Of a DNA stretch of 64,000 bases, positions 1 through 10,349 are shown in pieces; position 1 is the first letter of the stretch; every line of letters begins with the position of its first letter. This DNA is from Leptolyngbyaceae cyanobacterium clean351. Lineage in GTDB: Bacteria > Cyanobacteriota > Cyanobacteriia > DAIDHW01. The notes under the pieces are model-generated. The model saw only the letters and a list, made by a program, of their open reading frames with translations. It searched no databases and was not told the origin of the DNA. The stretch spans positions 1 through 64,000 of the forward strand of contig DAIDHW010000004.1 of NCBI GenBank assembly GCA_027451865.1. Reading direction: 5' to 3'. The position numbers were made by a program, and so were the translations under genes.

Positions 1-971
1 CCCCGTCCGAATCCTCCCAGACTGAAGCTGACCCCCCCCCAGAGGAAGAGGAAAGTTCAACTCCGCCTAGTTTGCCCGAAGACTTTGTCTTTGATCCAGA
101 AGGGATTATCCTGGACCCGGCGGTGTTGGCCTTCGCCCAAGCCAGCACCCAGCGCCAGGGCAAGTCCGGGTCCCGTAGCCAAATCCTTTCCCAGGACCGT
201 GGCCGTTACATTAAACCGGTGCTGCCCAAGGGGAGCGGTGGGCGGATTGCTGTGGATGCCACCCTCCGGGCCGCTGCCCCCCACCAGAAATCTCGCCGGC
301 AGCGCTACCCGGAGCGCCGTCTAGTAGTAGAGCCTGAGGATGTACGCTCTAAACAGTTGGTCCGGCGGGCCGGGGCCCTAGTGATTTTCCTCGTAGACGC
401 CTCGGGTTCCATGGCCCTTAACCGGATGCAGGCAGCTAAGGGAGCGGTGATGCAGCTGCTAACGGAAGCCTACGAGAACCGTGACCAGGTGGCTTTGATT
501 CCCTTTCGGGGTGAAGCAGCGGAGGTGCTTTTACCTCCGACCCGCTCAATCACCAACGCCCGCCGCCGTCTCGAGCGGCTCCCCTGCGGTGGCGGCTCTC
601 CCCTAGCCCATGGCCTTACCCAGGCGGTGCGGGTGGGGGTGAATGCCCGCCAATCAGGAGACGTAGGCCAGGTGATGATCGTGGCCATCACCGATGGCCG
701 CAGTAATATTTCCCTAGCCCGCTCCCTCGGGGAACCCCTGGACGGGGATCAAAAGCCAGACATCAAGGGAGAGCTGTTGGACATTGCTGCGAAAATCCGT
801 CACCTGGGGATTAAACTCCTGGTAATTGACACGGAAAATAAGTTTGTCTCTACAGGTTTTGGCCAGGAGTTAGCCCAAAAGGCAGACGGCAAATACTATC
901 ATCTACCCCGCACTACTGACCAGGCCATTGCCAACGTGGCCCGCCAGGCGATCGGGGATATGAGAAGCTAG
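1..971 (+). CDS. chlD: Magnesium chelatase subunit D (ChlD), 5'-truncated by window edge
   Basis: C-terminal half of the AAA+/integrin-I subunit of Mg-chelatase, which works with ChlI and ChlH to insert Mg into protoporphyrin IX, the first committed step of chlorophyll synthesis. The frame is open from base 3, so the gene begins upstream of the window. Bases 3-80 encode a Pro/Glu/Ser-rich acidic linker typical of the region between the AAA+ and integrin domains. A MIDAS motif (D-A-S-G-S, about bases 396-410) and a later I-T-D-G-R motif mark the von Willebrand A-type domain. The TTG at 72 is an internal codon, not a start. The stop lies 6 bases before purK. Identity is very secure. Confidence 0.96.
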   Translation, partial: PSESSQTEADPPPEEEESSTPPSLPEDFVFDPEGIILDPAVLAFAQASTQRQGKSGSRSQILSQDRGRYIKPVLPKGSGGRIAVDATLRAAAPHQKSRRQRYPERRLVVEPEDVRSKQLVRRAGALVIFLVDASGSMALNRMQAAKGAVMQLLTEAYENRDQVALIPFRGEAAEVLLPPTRSITNARRRLERLPCGGGSPLAHGLTQAVRVGVNARQSGDVGQVMIVAITDGRSNISLARSLGEPLDGDQKPDIKGELLDIAAKIRHLGIKLLVIDTENKFVSTGFGQELAQKADGKYYHLPRTTDQAIANVARQAIGDMRS

Positions 972-977
972 GAACCT

Positions 978-2126
978 ATGGGCTTACCGAGCCGCATTGG
1001 GGTCATCGGAGGGGGGCAGCTAGCTTGGATGATGGCCAAGGCTGCCCCAGCCCTCGGCCTAGAACTAATAGTGCAAACTCCCCATCCCCAGGACCCGGCG
1101 GTGGCGGCGGCGGCTGGGGTGGTCTGGGGAAGCCTGCAGGACCTGGAGGCCACTGCCGAGCTAGCCCGCCAGTGTAGGGTAATTACCTTCGAAAATGAGT
1201 TCGTTGACCTGGAGGGGCTCGGGACATTAGCCGCAGCGGGCGTCTGTTTCCGGCCCTCCCTAACCAGCTTGACTCCCCTCCTAGACAAATACCATCAGCG
1301 CTGTTTTCTCCGGGATCTGGGCTTGCCCGTGCCCAGGTTTATAGGTCTAGACCAGGGGGCAGACTCGGCTGACTTAGCGGCGGCGGTGGCGGCACTGGGC
1401 CTGCCCCTAGTGGTAAAAACTCGCCGCCACGGCTATGACGGCCAGGGCACCTTTATCCTCCGGGACCCGGCAGAGCTGCCGTCCCTGGGTTCTCAACCGG
1501 TTTTGCTAGAAACCTACGTCCCCTTTGTTCAGGAGCTAGCAGTAGTGGCGGCCCGCTCCCTAGGGGGCGAAGTGGTCTTTTACCCTCCGACCACCACCTA
1601 CCAAAGGGACCAGGTTTGTCGTTGGGCCTTGGCTCCGGCCCTAGTCTCCCCGGCGGTGGTCGCAGAACTTGACCGGATCACCCGGGTAGTTTTGGAAACC
1701 CTGAGGGTAGTGGGCGTCTGGGCCCTGGAATTTTTCCTGACTGCCACTGGGGAGCTGTTGGTAAACGAAATTGCCCCCCGCACCCATAACTCGGGCCACT
1801 ATACCCTAGATGCCTGCCCCACCTCCCAATTTGAGCAGCACCTACGGGCGGTGGCGGGCTTCCCCCTGGGGGAGACCCAACTCCACTGCCCCGGGGCAGT
1901 GATGGTTAACCTGCTAGGCTATGAGCATGCCCAGGGGGATTACCTAAGACAACGTCAACTCCTCGCTGCCCTGCCAGGGGCCCATCTCCACTGGTATGGC
2001 AAGGGGGGGTCCCGGCCCGGCCGTAAACTCGGACACGTGACTATTCTCCTCGGGGAGGGGTCTAGCCTCCAGACCCAGGAGCGAATCCGAGAGGTAGAGG
2101 CTCTTTGGTACCCAGACTCCCCCTAA
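978..2126 (+). CDS. purK: 5-(carboxyamino)imidazole ribonucleotide synthase PurK
   Basis: ATP-grasp enzyme of de novo purine synthesis that carboxylates AIR to N5-CAIR using ATP and bicarbonate. At 382 aa it has the usual length. The N-terminal G-G-G-Q-L nucleotide-fold motif is followed by an F-E-N-E motif, and the ATP-grasp loop K-T-R-R-x-G-Y-D-G-Q-G starts near residue 147. N-E-I-A-P-R-T-H-N-S-G-H is the conserved metal/substrate segment. It starts 6 bases after chlD, so the two are probably co-transcribed. Its TAA stop shares bases with the stop of the convergent methyltransferase gene. In several cyanobacteria the 6S RNA gene follows purK; there is no room for it here. Confidence 0.95.
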   Translation: MGLPSRIGVIGGGQLAWMMAKAAPALGLELIVQTPHPQDPAVAAAAGVVWGSLQDLEATAELARQCRVITFENEFVDLEGLGTLAAAGVCFRPSLTSLTPLLDKYHQRCFLRDLGLPVPRFIGLDQGADSADLAAAVAALGLPLVVKTRRHGYDGQGTFILRDPAELPSLGSQPVLLETYVPFVQELAVVAARSLGGEVVFYPPTTTYQRDQVCRWALAPALVSPAVVAELDRITRVVLETLRVVGVWALEFFLTATGELLVNEIAPRTHNSGHYTLDACPTSQFEQHLRAVAGFPLGETQLHCPGAVMVNLLGYEHAQGDYLRQRQLLAALPGAHLHWYGKGGSRPGRKLGHVTILLGEGSSLQTQERIREVEALWYPDSP

Positions 2127-3277
2127 AGAGACTGCCTCAAACCTAACAAGGGCACCTGAATCTGGGTGGGGGTGAGTCCCTTAGCTTGAATGAGCACCGT
2201 AAAGTTACCGAGGCCCCGGGGGTCTAGGAGCAAGTGCAGGTTCTGGCGGCGCCCCAGACGCTGATTAATATCTCCTAGGGGGGCTGCCGGGTCCCCTAGG
2301 GCTGCTAGCCGCTCCCCCAAGCCTAGGGCCATTAGGAACAGGGCTTGGGGGCTTTGGCCTAGATTGACAAGGCTAAGTTTACTCCCGTGGCGTTCTAGGG
2401 CAGTAAAGTTGACGTGGGCGGTGATGTCCTGCCGCCCCACCTGGTAGTAGGGGTCGTTGTGGTGTTGATGGCGGTGGTAGCATTGGAGGGTTCCCTGGTG
2501 GCGATAGGGGCTGTAGTAGCTGTGGGCAGGGTAGCCGTAGTCAATGGTGATCAAGAACCCTTGGCGCAGACGCCCGGCCACCGCCCTGAGCCAATCGAGG
2601 GCCCCTAGGTTTATCTCCGTGCGGTAGCCTTCAGGGTAGGGGGGGGTCGTTAGATTAATCCCCAGCTCCGTCAGGTAAGCTTGCAGGTGCGGGGTAGAGG
2701 GGGGTTGGAGAACCTCTTGACAGGTGTCATCGGCAGCGACGGTCACAAACACCTCCCACAGCTGGCCAGCGGACCAGACTACCTGGTGCACCGGGAAGGC
2801 GTCTACTAACTCGTTACTAAAACAGCAGCCTACCAGGGACTCGGGGGCAATCTCCTCCCAAGTACACCAGATAACCGGCAGACCACGCTTTCTCTGCACC
2901 TTGACCATGGCGGCGGACCGCTCGATGATCCGGTACTCGAGGGCCTGGTAAAACCTCGGGTCCGCCTGGGCTAGGTAACTGAGTAGTTCGGCTGCCAGAA
3001 CCCCTTGCCCAGCCCCCATCTCCAGGAGCGTAAAGGGTTCAGGATACTCAAGAATCTCCCACATCTGGCGCAGCTGTTTGGCCAGGAGTTGGGCAAAATC
3101 TGGCCCCAGGTGGGGGGCAGTGATAAAGTCCCCCCGGGTGCCAATCTGCTCCGCCTGGGTGGCGTAGTAGCCGCAGGTGGGGTGGTATAGAGCCAGGTCC
3201 ATAAACTGGACAAAGGGAACCGGCCCGCAAGCTTGGATTTTGGCTTTTATTTCCTGTTGAAGCTTGACGTGGGGCAT
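2123..3277 (-). CDS. Class I SAM-dependent methyltransferase, MidA/NDUFAF7 (COG1565) family
   Basis: 384-aa SAM-dependent methyltransferase. In mitochondria this family methylates an arginine of a complex I subunit during assembly; in cyanobacteria a role with NDH-1 is plausible but inferred. Visible family features are an N-terminal F-x-x-F-M-x-x-A-L-Y-x-P-x-x-G-Y-Y segment, the glycine-rich SAM loop L-L-E-M-G-A-G-Q-G near residue 105, F-S-N-E-L-V-D-A-F-P, and I-D-Y-G-Y in the second half. It lies 3 bases downstream of rsmI on the same strand, so the pair is likely an operon. Confidence 0.88.
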   Translation of the reverse strand: MPHVKLQQEIKAKIQACGPVPFVQFMDLALYHPTCGYYATQAEQIGTRGDFITAPHLGPDFAQLLAKQLRQMWEILEYPEPFTLLEMGAGQGVLAAELLSYLAQADPRFYQALEYRIIERSAAMVKVQRKRGLPVIWCTWEEIAPESLVGCCFSNELVDAFPVHQVVWSAGQLWEVFVTVAADDTCQEVLQPPSTPHLQAYLTELGINLTTPPYPEGYRTEINLGALDWLRAVAGRLRQGFLITIDYGYPAHSYYSPYRHQGTLQCYHRHQHHNDPYYQVGRQDITAHVNFTALERHGSKLSLVNLGQSPQALFLMALGLGERLAALGDPAAPLGDINQRLGRRQNLHLLLDPRGLGNFTVLIQAKGLTPTQIQVPLLGLRQSL

Positions 3278-3280
3278 GGG

Positions 3281-4135
3281 CTAGGGGAGGTCTACTTCTA
3301 GGGGGATTTCTAGGGCTAACTGGTAGAGGCGCTGCCGGGGTAGGTGGACTTCCTGGGCTAAGTGGCGGCTAGCCTGGGAGCGGGACATCCCTCCCCTGAT
3401 CAGGCGAGTCAACTCGTTCTTCAAGTGTTCAGAACTAGGGGGAGGGGGAGGACTAGCCCCCGCCACTACTAGGGTGAACTCCCCGCAGGGGTGACGAAAA
3501 TAGTCCAGGGCTCCCTGCAGGTCCCCCCGCCAGAACTGTTCATAAATCTTGGTTAATTCCCTGCCAACTACTACCCCCCGCCCTGCCCCCAGGTATTGTA
3601 CCAGATCTGCCAGGGTGCGTACTAGGCGGTGGGGAGCCTCGTAGAGGACCATGGTCCGCTCCTCCAACCCCAGGGCTGCCAGGCGCTGCTGCCGCTCCTG
3701 GCCCCGAGGGGGCAAAAACCCCTCAAAGCAAAATCTGGTTGCCGCCAGCCCGGCCGCGCCCAGGACGGTCACCACCGCGCTGGGGCCGGGAATCGGGACT
3801 ACGGGAATCTGGGCTTGGGCGCAGGCTTGCACCAACTCTAGGCCCGGATCAGCAATGGTGGGCATGCCCGCGTCGCTGACCAAGGCCACCCTTTGACCTG
3901 AATGCAACCGCTCGAGGAGTTCCGGTAGCCGGCTGGCGTGGTTATGGTCGTGGTAGCTCAGTTGGGGGGTATCAATCTGGTAGTGGCGCAATAGATGGCC
4001 GGTGTGGCGGGTATCCTCGGCAGCCACTAGGTCGACTGCTTGCAGGACCCGCAGAGCCCGCAGGGTAATATCCTCCAGGTTGCCGATCGGGGTTGCCACT
4101 AGGTACAGGGCCGGGGGCAGGGGACCACTACTCAT
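3281..4135 (-). CDS. rsmI: 16S rRNA (cytidine1402-2'-O)-methyltransferase RsmI
   Basis: Tetrapyrrole-methylase-fold enzyme that 2'-O-methylates C1402 of 16S rRNA. The N-terminal L-Y-L-V-A-T-P-I-G-N-L-E-D-I-T signature, A-E-D-T-R-H-T, S-D-A-G-M-P and P-G-P-S-A are diagnostic. The open frame extends upstream to 4285, but that would run into lepA. The ATG at 4135 places the signature near the N-terminus as in the family (284 aa). The C-terminal helical part (S-R-S-Q-A-S-R-H-L-A-x-E) is present. It is divergent from lepA with a 90-base gap. Confidence 0.95.
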   Translation of the reverse strand: MSSGPLPPALYLVATPIGNLEDITLRALRVLQAVDLVAAEDTRHTGHLLRHYQIDTPQLSYHDHNHASRLPELLERLHSGQRVALVSDAGMPTIADPGLELVQACAQAQIPVVPIPGPSAVVTVLGAAGLAATRFCFEGFLPPRGQERQQRLAALGLEERTMVLYEAPHRLVRTLADLVQYLGAGRGVVVGRELTKIYEQFWRGDLQGALDYFRHPCGEFTLVVAGASPPPPPSSEHLKNELTRLIRGGMSRSQASRHLAQEVHLPRQRLYQLALEIPLEVDLP

Positions 4136-4225
4136 GGGGGGCGCAACCAAAAATCGGTGTAAAATAATCCCAACAGGTATCCTCTGCCAAATCTCTACCC
4201 CCAGAGTGTGCCGGGATCTATCCCC

Positions 4226-6034
4226 ATGACTGATGTTCCTGTCGCTCGGATCCGCAATTTTTGTATTATCGCCCACATCGACCATGGTAAATCAACCCTG
4301 GCCGACCGGCTCCTGGAGTTCACAGCCACAGTCAAATCCCGGGACATGAAAGAGCAGTTCCTGGACAACATGGACCTGGAGCGCGAGCGGGGAATCACCA
4401 TCAAGCTGCAGGCGGCCCGCATGAGCTACCTAGCCGAGGATGGGAAGGTCTACGTCCTCAACCTCATTGATACCCCTGGTCATGTGGACTTCTCCTACGA
4501 GGTGTCCCGTTCCCTGGCGGCCTGCGAAGGAGCTTTGCTGGTGGTGGATGCTTCCCAAGGGGTAGAGGCCCAGACCTTGGCCAATGTCTATCTAGCCTTG
4601 GAAAATAACCTGGAAATTATTCCCGTCCTCAACAAGGTAGACTTGCCGGGGGCTGACCCGGAGCGGGTTAAGCAGGAGATCGAAGAGGTCATTGGCTTAG
4701 ACTGCAGCGGTGCCATCCTGGCTTCGGCTAAGGAGGGGATTGGGATCAAGGAGATCCTCGAGTCGATCGTGCACCTAGTGCCTCCCCCCCGGGACACCAC
4801 CCAGGAACCCCTGCGAGCTTTAATCTTCGACAGCTACTACGACAGCTACCGCGGGGCGATCGCCTACTTCCGAGTCATGGATGGTCAGCTAAAGCAGGGG
4901 GATACGATTCTGCTGATGGCCTCCGGGGGGGAATATGCCGTCGATGAGATTGGCTACCTCGCCCCCACCCAGGTACCGGTAGGGGAACTCCACGCCGGAG
5001 AGGTGGGTTACCTGGCAGCCGCCATCAAGACCGTGGAGGCGGCCCGGGTAGGTGACACCATCACCCTCCTGCGGCACCCGGCCGCCACCCCCCTAGCCGG
5101 TTACGCCGAAGCTAACCCGATGGTCTTTTGTGGCCTCTTTCCCACCGACGCGGACCAGTTCCCGGACCTACGGGAAGCCCTAGAAAAGCTCAAACTCAAC
5201 GACGCCGCCCTCCATTACGAACCGGAGACCTCTACTGCCATGGGCTTTGGCTTCCGGTGTGGCTTCCTAGGCCTGCTGCACATGGAAATCGTCCAGGAGC
5301 GCCTAGAGCGGGAGTACAACCTCGACTTGATCATCACTGCCCCCTCAGTGGTCTACAAGGTAGTACTCAATTCCGGGGAAGAGATTTATATCGATAACCC
5401 CAGCAACCTCCCCCGCCCCGAGCACCGGCAGCGGATCGAGGAACCCTACGTCCGGGTGGAGATGCTCTCCCCCGAAGAGTACATTGGTTCCTTGATGGAA
5501 CTGAGCCAAAACCGCCGGGGGGTCTTCCAGGACATGAAGTACCTCACCCGCGGCCGGGCCACTCTGGTGTACGAGATCCCCCTGGCGGAGGTAGTAACGG
5601 ACTTTTTCGACCAAATGAAATCCCGCTCCCGGGGCTACGCCAGTATGGAGTACCACCTGATCGGCTACCGGGAAAACCCCTTGGTGTTGATGGATATCCT
5701 GATCCAGAATGAGCCCGTCGATGCCCTAGCAATGATTGTCCATCGGGATAAAGCCTACGCCGTCGGTCGCTCCCTAGTGGAAAAACTCCGGGAATTGATC
5801 CCCCGTCACCAGTTCAAGATCCCGATCCAAGCCAGCATTGGTTCGCGGATTATTGCCAGTGAACACATTCCTGCCCTGCGCAAGGACGTACTTGCTAAGT
5901 GCTACGGAGGAGACATCAGTCGCAAGAAAAAGCTCCTCCAGAAGCAGGCCAAGGGTAAAAAACGCCTCAAGTCCATCGGTACAGTAGACGTGCCCCAGGC
6001 AGCCTTTATGGCGGTACTGCGCCTAGAGCACTGA
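4226..6034 (+). CDS. lepA: Elongation factor 4 (LepA), ribosomal GTPase
   Basis: Translational GTPase (EF4) that acts on stalled or mistranslocated ribosomes. At 602 aa it is the standard length. The G-domain motifs are intact: A-H-I-D-H-G-K-S-T (G1), D-T-P-G-H (G3) and N-K-V-D (G4). The LepA-specific C-terminal domain ends in the basic K-K-K-L-L-x-K-Q-K-x-G-K-K-R segment. The frame allows a GTG at 4208, but the ATG at 4226 gives the M-T-D-V-P-V-x-R-I-R-N-F start I expect for cyanobacterial LepA. An A/T-rich stretch near 4160-4170 could hold its promoter. Confidence 0.97.
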   Translation: MTDVPVARIRNFCIIAHIDHGKSTLADRLLEFTATVKSRDMKEQFLDNMDLERERGITIKLQAARMSYLAEDGKVYVLNLIDTPGHVDFSYEVSRSLAACEGALLVVDASQGVEAQTLANVYLALENNLEIIPVLNKVDLPGADPERVKQEIEEVIGLDCSGAILASAKEGIGIKEILESIVHLVPPPRDTTQEPLRALIFDSYYDSYRGAIAYFRVMDGQLKQGDTILLMASGGEYAVDEIGYLAPTQVPVGELHAGEVGYLAAAIKTVEAARVGDTITLLRHPAATPLAGYAEANPMVFCGLFPTDADQFPDLREALEKLKLNDAALHYEPETSTAMGFGFRCGFLGLLHMEIVQERLEREYNLDLIITAPSVVYKVVLNSGEEIYIDNPSNLPRPEHRQRIEEPYVRVEMLSPEEYIGSLMELSQNRRGVFQDMKYLTRGRATLVYEIPLAEVVTDFFDQMKSRSRGYASMEYHLIGYRENPLVLMDILIQNEPVDALAMIVHRDKAYAVGRSLVEKLRELIPRHQFKIPIQASIGSRIIASEHIPALRKDVLAKCYGGDISRKKKLLQKQAKGKKRLKSIGTVDVPQAAFMAVLRLEH

Positions 6035-6254
6035 TAACCCCAAAGGGATCACAGATCCAGCATGGAGCGTTGGCAACTCGGCAAACCCGGGAGCGACCGG
6101 GAGACCGAAGGATCACTGGGGCTACACCTGCAACCATAACGACAGTAAAACCCAGGGGAAGGACCATATTATCCCCATCTGAGCGGGTAAATTCCAATGG
6201 AGCAAAACAGGGCACATAAGACAGGGGATAAAGTTAATCGGCCCCTGCCAAGTC

Positions 6255-6362
6255 CTAGCCTAAGGGGATTATTAATGAAATACAAAAAATGACCCCTACC
6301 AGGGCCATGTAGGCATTGGGGTCTATCCGTCGAAGGCATTTACAGAACTCATCTGCCTCAAT
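6255..6362 (-). pseudogene. Second fragment of the same putative relic
   Basis: A 35-codon open stretch on the minus strand, downstream of the 6401-6628 fragment in transcription order. It encodes a polar and basic part (E-F-C-K-C-L-R-R-I-D-P-N-A-Y) followed by a 17-residue hydrophobic end (M-A-L-V-G-V-I-F-C-I-S-L-I-I-P-L-G) that could span a membrane. No proper start codon is present before the hydrophobic part. It is interpreted as the C-terminal remnant of a broken gene, weakly supported. Confidence 0.28.
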
Positions 6363-6400
6363 TTATCCCTAGGAGGGCAATGGCTGGAGGGCCAAAGAGC

Positions 6401-6628
6401 TCAGGCTGGTCGCAACCGGACAATCAGCCCTGCAAATCCTACCAAGGCGATTCCACTAGACATCCAGCAGAGATCAGTACGTCCATTGACCCGGCGGTCG
6501 CGAATCCAGTTCAGGTTACCTACCAGTGGCTTTTCAGCTGCCTTATGGGTTATCTTTGTGGAACTTTTATTCAGAAATTCCAGATAATATAGTTCTCTCT
6601 TGCACTCTAGATCAAAGTTAAGGAAGAG
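6401..6628 (-). pseudogene. Probable gene relic, minus strand, membrane-protein-like
   Basis: A 75-codon stop-to-stop stretch without ATG, GTG or TTG until an internal ATG at 6463. The translation looks protein-like: charged and aromatic at first (K-R-E-L-Y-Y-L-E-F-L-N-K), then basic (N-W-I-R-D-R-R), then a hydrophobic run ending at I-A-L-V-G-F-A-G-L-I-V. Just past the stop, a short hydrophobic stretch continues in another frame (P-E-L-F-G-P-P-A-I-A-L-L-G), followed by the 6255-6362 stretch in a further frame. I read this as one decayed small membrane protein gene with frameshifts. I do not recognise the family, and chance openness in G+C-rich DNA is the alternative. Confidence 0.35.
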
Positions 6629-6817
6629 CTAAGACCTCGAGCCAAGCCGACGAGGATACTGGTGGCTCAAGACAATACCCATGGGGTCAAGGGCTAGGAA
6701 GACTTGACTGGGAGTCATCCTGCACTATCTCGAGAAGATGGTTTGAGGGATCTAGGGGCTGACGACTGCTGTTAGGAGATAATAAAGAGTCAGCAACAGT
6801 GTGGGAGCACTGCCAGC

Positions 6818-9800
6818 ATGGGCAAGTTTCTTGAATACCTCCACCGGCCAGACCGCCCCGTAATCGTTTTTGACGGGGCTATGGGTACTTCTTTGCAGAA
6901 TCAACGGCTCACAGCGGCGGACTTTGGTGGTCCCGAGTACGAGGGCTGTAATGAGTACCTAGTCCACACCAAACCGGAGGCTGTAGCTCAAGTGCACCGG
7001 GAATTTCTGGCGGCCGGCGCCCAGGTAATCGAAACCGACACCTTTGGGGGCTCCCCTCTGGTCCTGGCTGAATACAACCTAGCCGAGCGCGCCTACGAGC
7101 TCAACCGGACAGCAGCTAGCCTGGCACGGGGGGTAGCGGCGGAATTCTCCCAGCCCGAGCGGCCCAGGTTTGTGGCCGGGTCTATGGGCCCGGGGACTAA
7201 GTTGCCTACTCTTGGCCACATCGACTACGACACCCTCACCGCAGCCTTCCAAGTCCAAGCCTTGGGACTGTTAGATGGAGGAGTTGATCTATTCATTGTT
7301 GAAACCTGCCAAGACCTCCTGCAGATTAAGGCAGCCCTCCATGCCCTGGAAACCGTATTTAAGCAACGGGGGGAGCGGCGGCCCCTCATGGTGTCTGTAA
7401 CCATAGAGGTACAGGGGACCATGCTAGTGGGCTCGGAAATCAGTGCGGTTGTGACTGCCCTTGCTCCCTACCCCATCGATATCCTCGGACTCAACTGCGC
7501 CACTGGTCCAGACCAGATGGCTGAGCACGTGCGCTACCTGTGTGACCACTCCCCCTTTGTAGTTTCCTGTATCCCCAATGCTGGTCTGCCGGAAAATGTG
7601 GGGGGCCACGCCCACTACCGTCTCACCCCCCTGGAGTTGCGTCTAGCCCTAACCAGATTCATTGCCGACTGGGGGGTACAAGTGGTCGGAGGCTGCTGCG
7701 GCACTACCCCCGACCACATCCGCCAAATTGCCGAGGCAGCGGCGGAGCTGCAACCACGGGTGCGTCATCCCATTCTGGTACCGGCTGCCTCCTCTATCTA
7801 CACCGCCCAGCCCTACACTCAGGAAAATTCTTTTCTCATCATTGGAGAGCGGCTCAACGCCAGCGGCTCAAAAAAGTGCCGAGATCTGCTTAATCAGGAG
7901 GAGTGGGATGGCCTAGTGGCCCTGGCCCGGGCTCAGGTCAAGGAGGGCGCCCAGATCCTAGACGTAAACGTGGACTACGTGGGCCGGGATGGGGTGCGAG
8001 ACATGGGGGAGCTAGTCGGCCGGCTGGTGACCAGTGTCAATCTCCCCCTGATGCTCGACTCCACTGAGGGAGACAAGATGGAAGCGGGGCTCAAAAAAGC
8101 CGGCGGCAAGTGTCTTCTTAACTCTACAAACTTTGAAGACGGAGAGCCACGCTTCTATCGGATCCTTGATCTGGCCAAAACCTATGGGGCGGCAGTAGTA
8201 GTAGGCACCATCGATGAGCAGGGGATGGCTCGCACCGCGGAGCGTAAGTTTGCCGTGGCCCAGCGGGCCTACCAAGCAGCTATTAACTACGGAATTCCCC
8301 CCCAGGAGCTTTTCTTTGACCCCCTGGCCCTGCCCATCTCCACCGGCATCGAGGAAGACCGCCGCAACGGTCAGGCCACCCTCGAGGCTATCCGCCGTAT
8401 CCGCAGGGAATTGCCCGACTGTCACGTGGTCTTAGGGGTTTCCAATATTTCCTTTGGGCTACATCCCCTCGCCCGGGTGGCGCTAAATTCAGTCTTTTTA
8501 CACATGGCCATGGCAGCGGGATTGGACGCAGCTATCGTCAGCCCCAATAAGATCCTTCCCTTAGCCAAGATTGACCCCCAAGACCGAGACGTGTGCGAAG
8601 AGTTAATTCTTGACCAGCGGCGCTTTGAGGGCCAGGTGTGTACCTACGACCCCCTCGGAGAGCTCAGCCGGCGCTTTGCCGGTTTGAGCGCTAGCGCTCC
8701 CAAGGCGGTGCCGACGGACCTGCCCCTTGAGGAGCGGCTGCAGCGCCACATTATTGATGGGGAACGCCAGGGTCTTGAGGCAACCCTAAAGCTAGCCTTA
8801 GAGCAATACCCGCCCCTGGAAATTATCAACACCTATCTCCTAGAGGGGATGCGGGTAGTGGGGGAACTCTTTGGTTCAGGGCAGATGCAACTGCCCTTTG
8901 TGCTGCAATCTGCAGAAACCATGAAGGCGGCGGTAGCCTTCCTCGAACCCCTCATGGAGAAGCAAAGCCAGCAGGGTAAGGGGACAGTGGTAATCGCCAC
9001 GGTCAAGGGGGATGTGCACGACATTGGTAAAAACCTAGTGGATATCATCCTCACTAATAATGGCTACCGGGTGATTAACCTGGGGATTAAGCAGACAGTA
9101 GACCGGATCATTGCCGCCTACCGGGAGCACAAAGCCGACTGCATCGCCATGAGCGGGTTGTTAGTTAAATCTACCGCCTTCATGAAGGAGAACCTGGAGG
9201 TGTTTAACCAGGAGGGGATTACGGTGCCGGTGATCCTTGGGGGAGCCGCCTTGACCCCCAAGTTTGTTTATGAAGATTGCCAAAAAACCTACCGGGGGCA
9301 AGTTATCTACGGCAAGGATGCCTTTTCTGACCTGCACTTCATGGATAAGCTCATGGCTGCCAAGGCCGCCGGCCAGTGGGAAGACCTGCGCGGCTTAGCG
9401 GAAACTGTCCCGGCCGTCCCTCCCGCTCCCCCTGAGCCCCTAGACCCTCAGCTGCCGGCGGACAACCAGCCCTCGGCGGCGGTAGCCCGGGACATCCCCC
9501 GGCCCCAACCCCCCTTCTGGGGTACGCAGATTTTGCGTGGGGAAGATATACCTCTGGCGGAAGTCTTTAGTTATCTAGACCAGCAGGCTCTAATCGCCGG
9601 GCAGTGGCAGTTTCGCAAACCCCAAACCCAGTCTAAGGAAGAGTACCAGGCCTTCTTGAGCGCCAAGGTATATCCCATCCTAGAGGCTTGGCAGCAGCGA
9701 GTTATCGAGGAGCAGCTCCTAGAGCCCCAGGTGGTCTACGGCTATTTCCCTGTCCAGGCAGCAGGGAACTCCCTGCATCTATTTGACCCCGACCAACCCG

Positions 9801-10294
9801 GGCAGTCGGTCGCCACCTTCACCTTCCCCCGCCAAAGGTCCCTCAGTCGGCTTTGTATCGCCGACTTTTTTGCCGCTGACCAGCAGGATGTGCTGCCGAT
9901 GCAGGCAGTTACCGCCGGGGAGAAGGCCACAATTTTTTCCCAATCGTTATTTGTAAACAACCAGTATACAGACTACCTGTACTTCCACGGCCTAGCAGTG
10001 CAGGTAGCGGAAGCCTTGGCCGAGTGGGTGCATGCCCGGATCCGCCGTGAGTTGGGCTACGCCGACCAGGAGCCTACTGCCCTGCGGGACATCCTGGCCC
10101 AGCGCTACCAGGGCAGTCGCTACAGTTTTGGCTACCCGGCCTGTCCTAACCTCCAAGACCAGCACACCCTGCTTGACCTATTGGGAGCCGAGCGCATCGG
10201 TCTGCACATGGACGAAACTGAACAGTTGTATCCCGAGCAGTCCACCACGGCTCTGGTGGTCTACCACCCCGCCGCCCGCTACTTCAGTGCCTAA
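6818..10294 (+). CDS. metH: Cobalamin-dependent methionine synthase MetH
   Basis: Transfers a methyl group from 5-methyl-THF to homocysteine through methylcobalamin. At 1158 aa it is slightly shorter than the E. coli enzyme. Four modules appear in order. The homocysteine/zinc barrel carries the zinc ligands C227, C293 and C294 (the latter in G-G-C-C-G-T). The pterin-binding barrel starts around residue 340 with [11 protein letters not shown]. The cobalamin cap and Rossmann domain carry D732-x-H-D-I-G, whose His is the lower axial B12 ligand. The reactivation domain includes [12 protein letters not shown] Pro/Ala-rich linker at about residues 860-900 precedes the last module. The cell therefore needs cobalamin or pseudocobalamin. 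Confidence 0.97.
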   Translation: MGKFLEYLHRPDRPVIVFDGAMGTSLQNQRLTAADFGGPEYEGCNEYLVHTKPEAVAQVHREFLAAGAQVIETDTFGGSPLVLAEYNLAERAYELNRTAASLARGVAAEFSQPERPRFVAGSMGPGTKLPTLGHIDYDTLTAAFQVQALGLLDGGVDLFIVETCQDLLQIKAALHALETVFKQRGERRPLMVSVTIEVQGTMLVGSEISAVVTALAPYPIDILGLNCATGPDQMAEHVRYLCDHSPFVVSCIPNAGLPENVGGHAHYRLTPLELRLALTRFIADWGVQVVGGCCGTTPDHIRQIAEAAAELQPRVRHPILVPAASSIYTAQPYTQENSFLIIGERLNASGSKKCRDLLNQEEWDGLVALARAQVKEGAQILDVNVDYVGRDGVRDMGELVGRLVTSVNLPLMLDSTEGDKMEAGLKKAGGKCLLNSTNFEDGEPRFYRILDLAKTYGAAVVVGTIDEQGMARTAERKFAVAQRAYQAAINYGIPPQELFFDPLALPISTGIEEDRRNGQATLEAIRRIRRELPDCHVVLGVSNISFGLHPLARVALNSVFLHMAMAAGLDAAIVSPNKILPLAKIDPQDRDVCEELILDQRRFEGQVCTYDPLGELSRRFAGLSASAPKAVPTDLPLEERLQRHIIDGERQGLEATLKLALEQYPPLEIINTYLLEGMRVVGELFGSGQMQLPFVLQSAETMKAAVAFLEPLMEKQSQQGKGTVVIATVKGDVHDIGKNLVDIILTNNGYRVINLGIKQTVDRIIAAYREHKADCIAMSGLLVKSTAFMKENLEVFNQEGITVPVILGGAALTPKFVYEDCQKTYRGQVIYGKDAFSDLHFMDKLMAAKAAGQWEDLRGLAETVPAVPPAPPEPLDPQLPADNQPSAAVARDIPRPQPPFWGTQILRGEDIPLAEVFSYLDQQALIAGQWQFRKPQTQSKEEYQAFLSAKVYPILEAWQQRVIEEQLLEPQVVYGYFPVQAAGNSLHLFDPDQPGQSVATFTFPRQRSLSRLCIADFFAADQQDVLPMQAVTAGEKATIFSQSLFVNNQYTDYLYFHGLAVQVAEALAEWVHARIRRELGYADQEPTALRDILAQRYQGSRYSFGYPACPNLQDQHTLLDLLGAERIGLHMDETEQLYPEQSTTALVVYHPAARYFSA

Positions 10295-10349
10295 GCGAGG
10301 CAACCCGGGGATAACCTATGATAGCCTTGTCACCCATCTGTGCCAACCT

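Larger units (their letters stand above)
6035..6817. other. 783-bp intergenic region between lepA and metH with decayed reading frames
   Basis: The longest non-coding stretch in the window. No intact gene is recognisable. The minus strand carries two short, protein-like open stretches without usable starts (6401-6628 and 6255-6362), described separately. A 6-bp hairpin (6686-6691 with 6703-6708, GTCAAG/CTTGAC) lies near metH. A 5-bp hairpin (6797-6801 with 6808-6812, CAGTG/CACTG) has the G-G-G-A-G of a possible ribosome binding site in its loop, just before the metH start. I tested for a cobalamin or SAM riboswitch by eye and saw no complete consensus. Confidence 0.6.

Noticed and set aside
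6060-6130. Cobalamin riboswitch (C-C-G-G-G-A-G-A-C-C similar to the B12 box)
   Set aside because: No G-C-C-A-C-T or other conserved blocks in the right order, and metH is far downstream.
6380-6592. Plus-strand 70-aa ORF in the lepA-metH gap
   Set aside because: Composition is not protein-like; the opposite strand reads better as a relic.
10032-10349. Longer form of the Cys-rich protein overlapping metH
   Set aside because: The upstream part is a shadow of metH in another frame; family-like start is the ATG at 10350.
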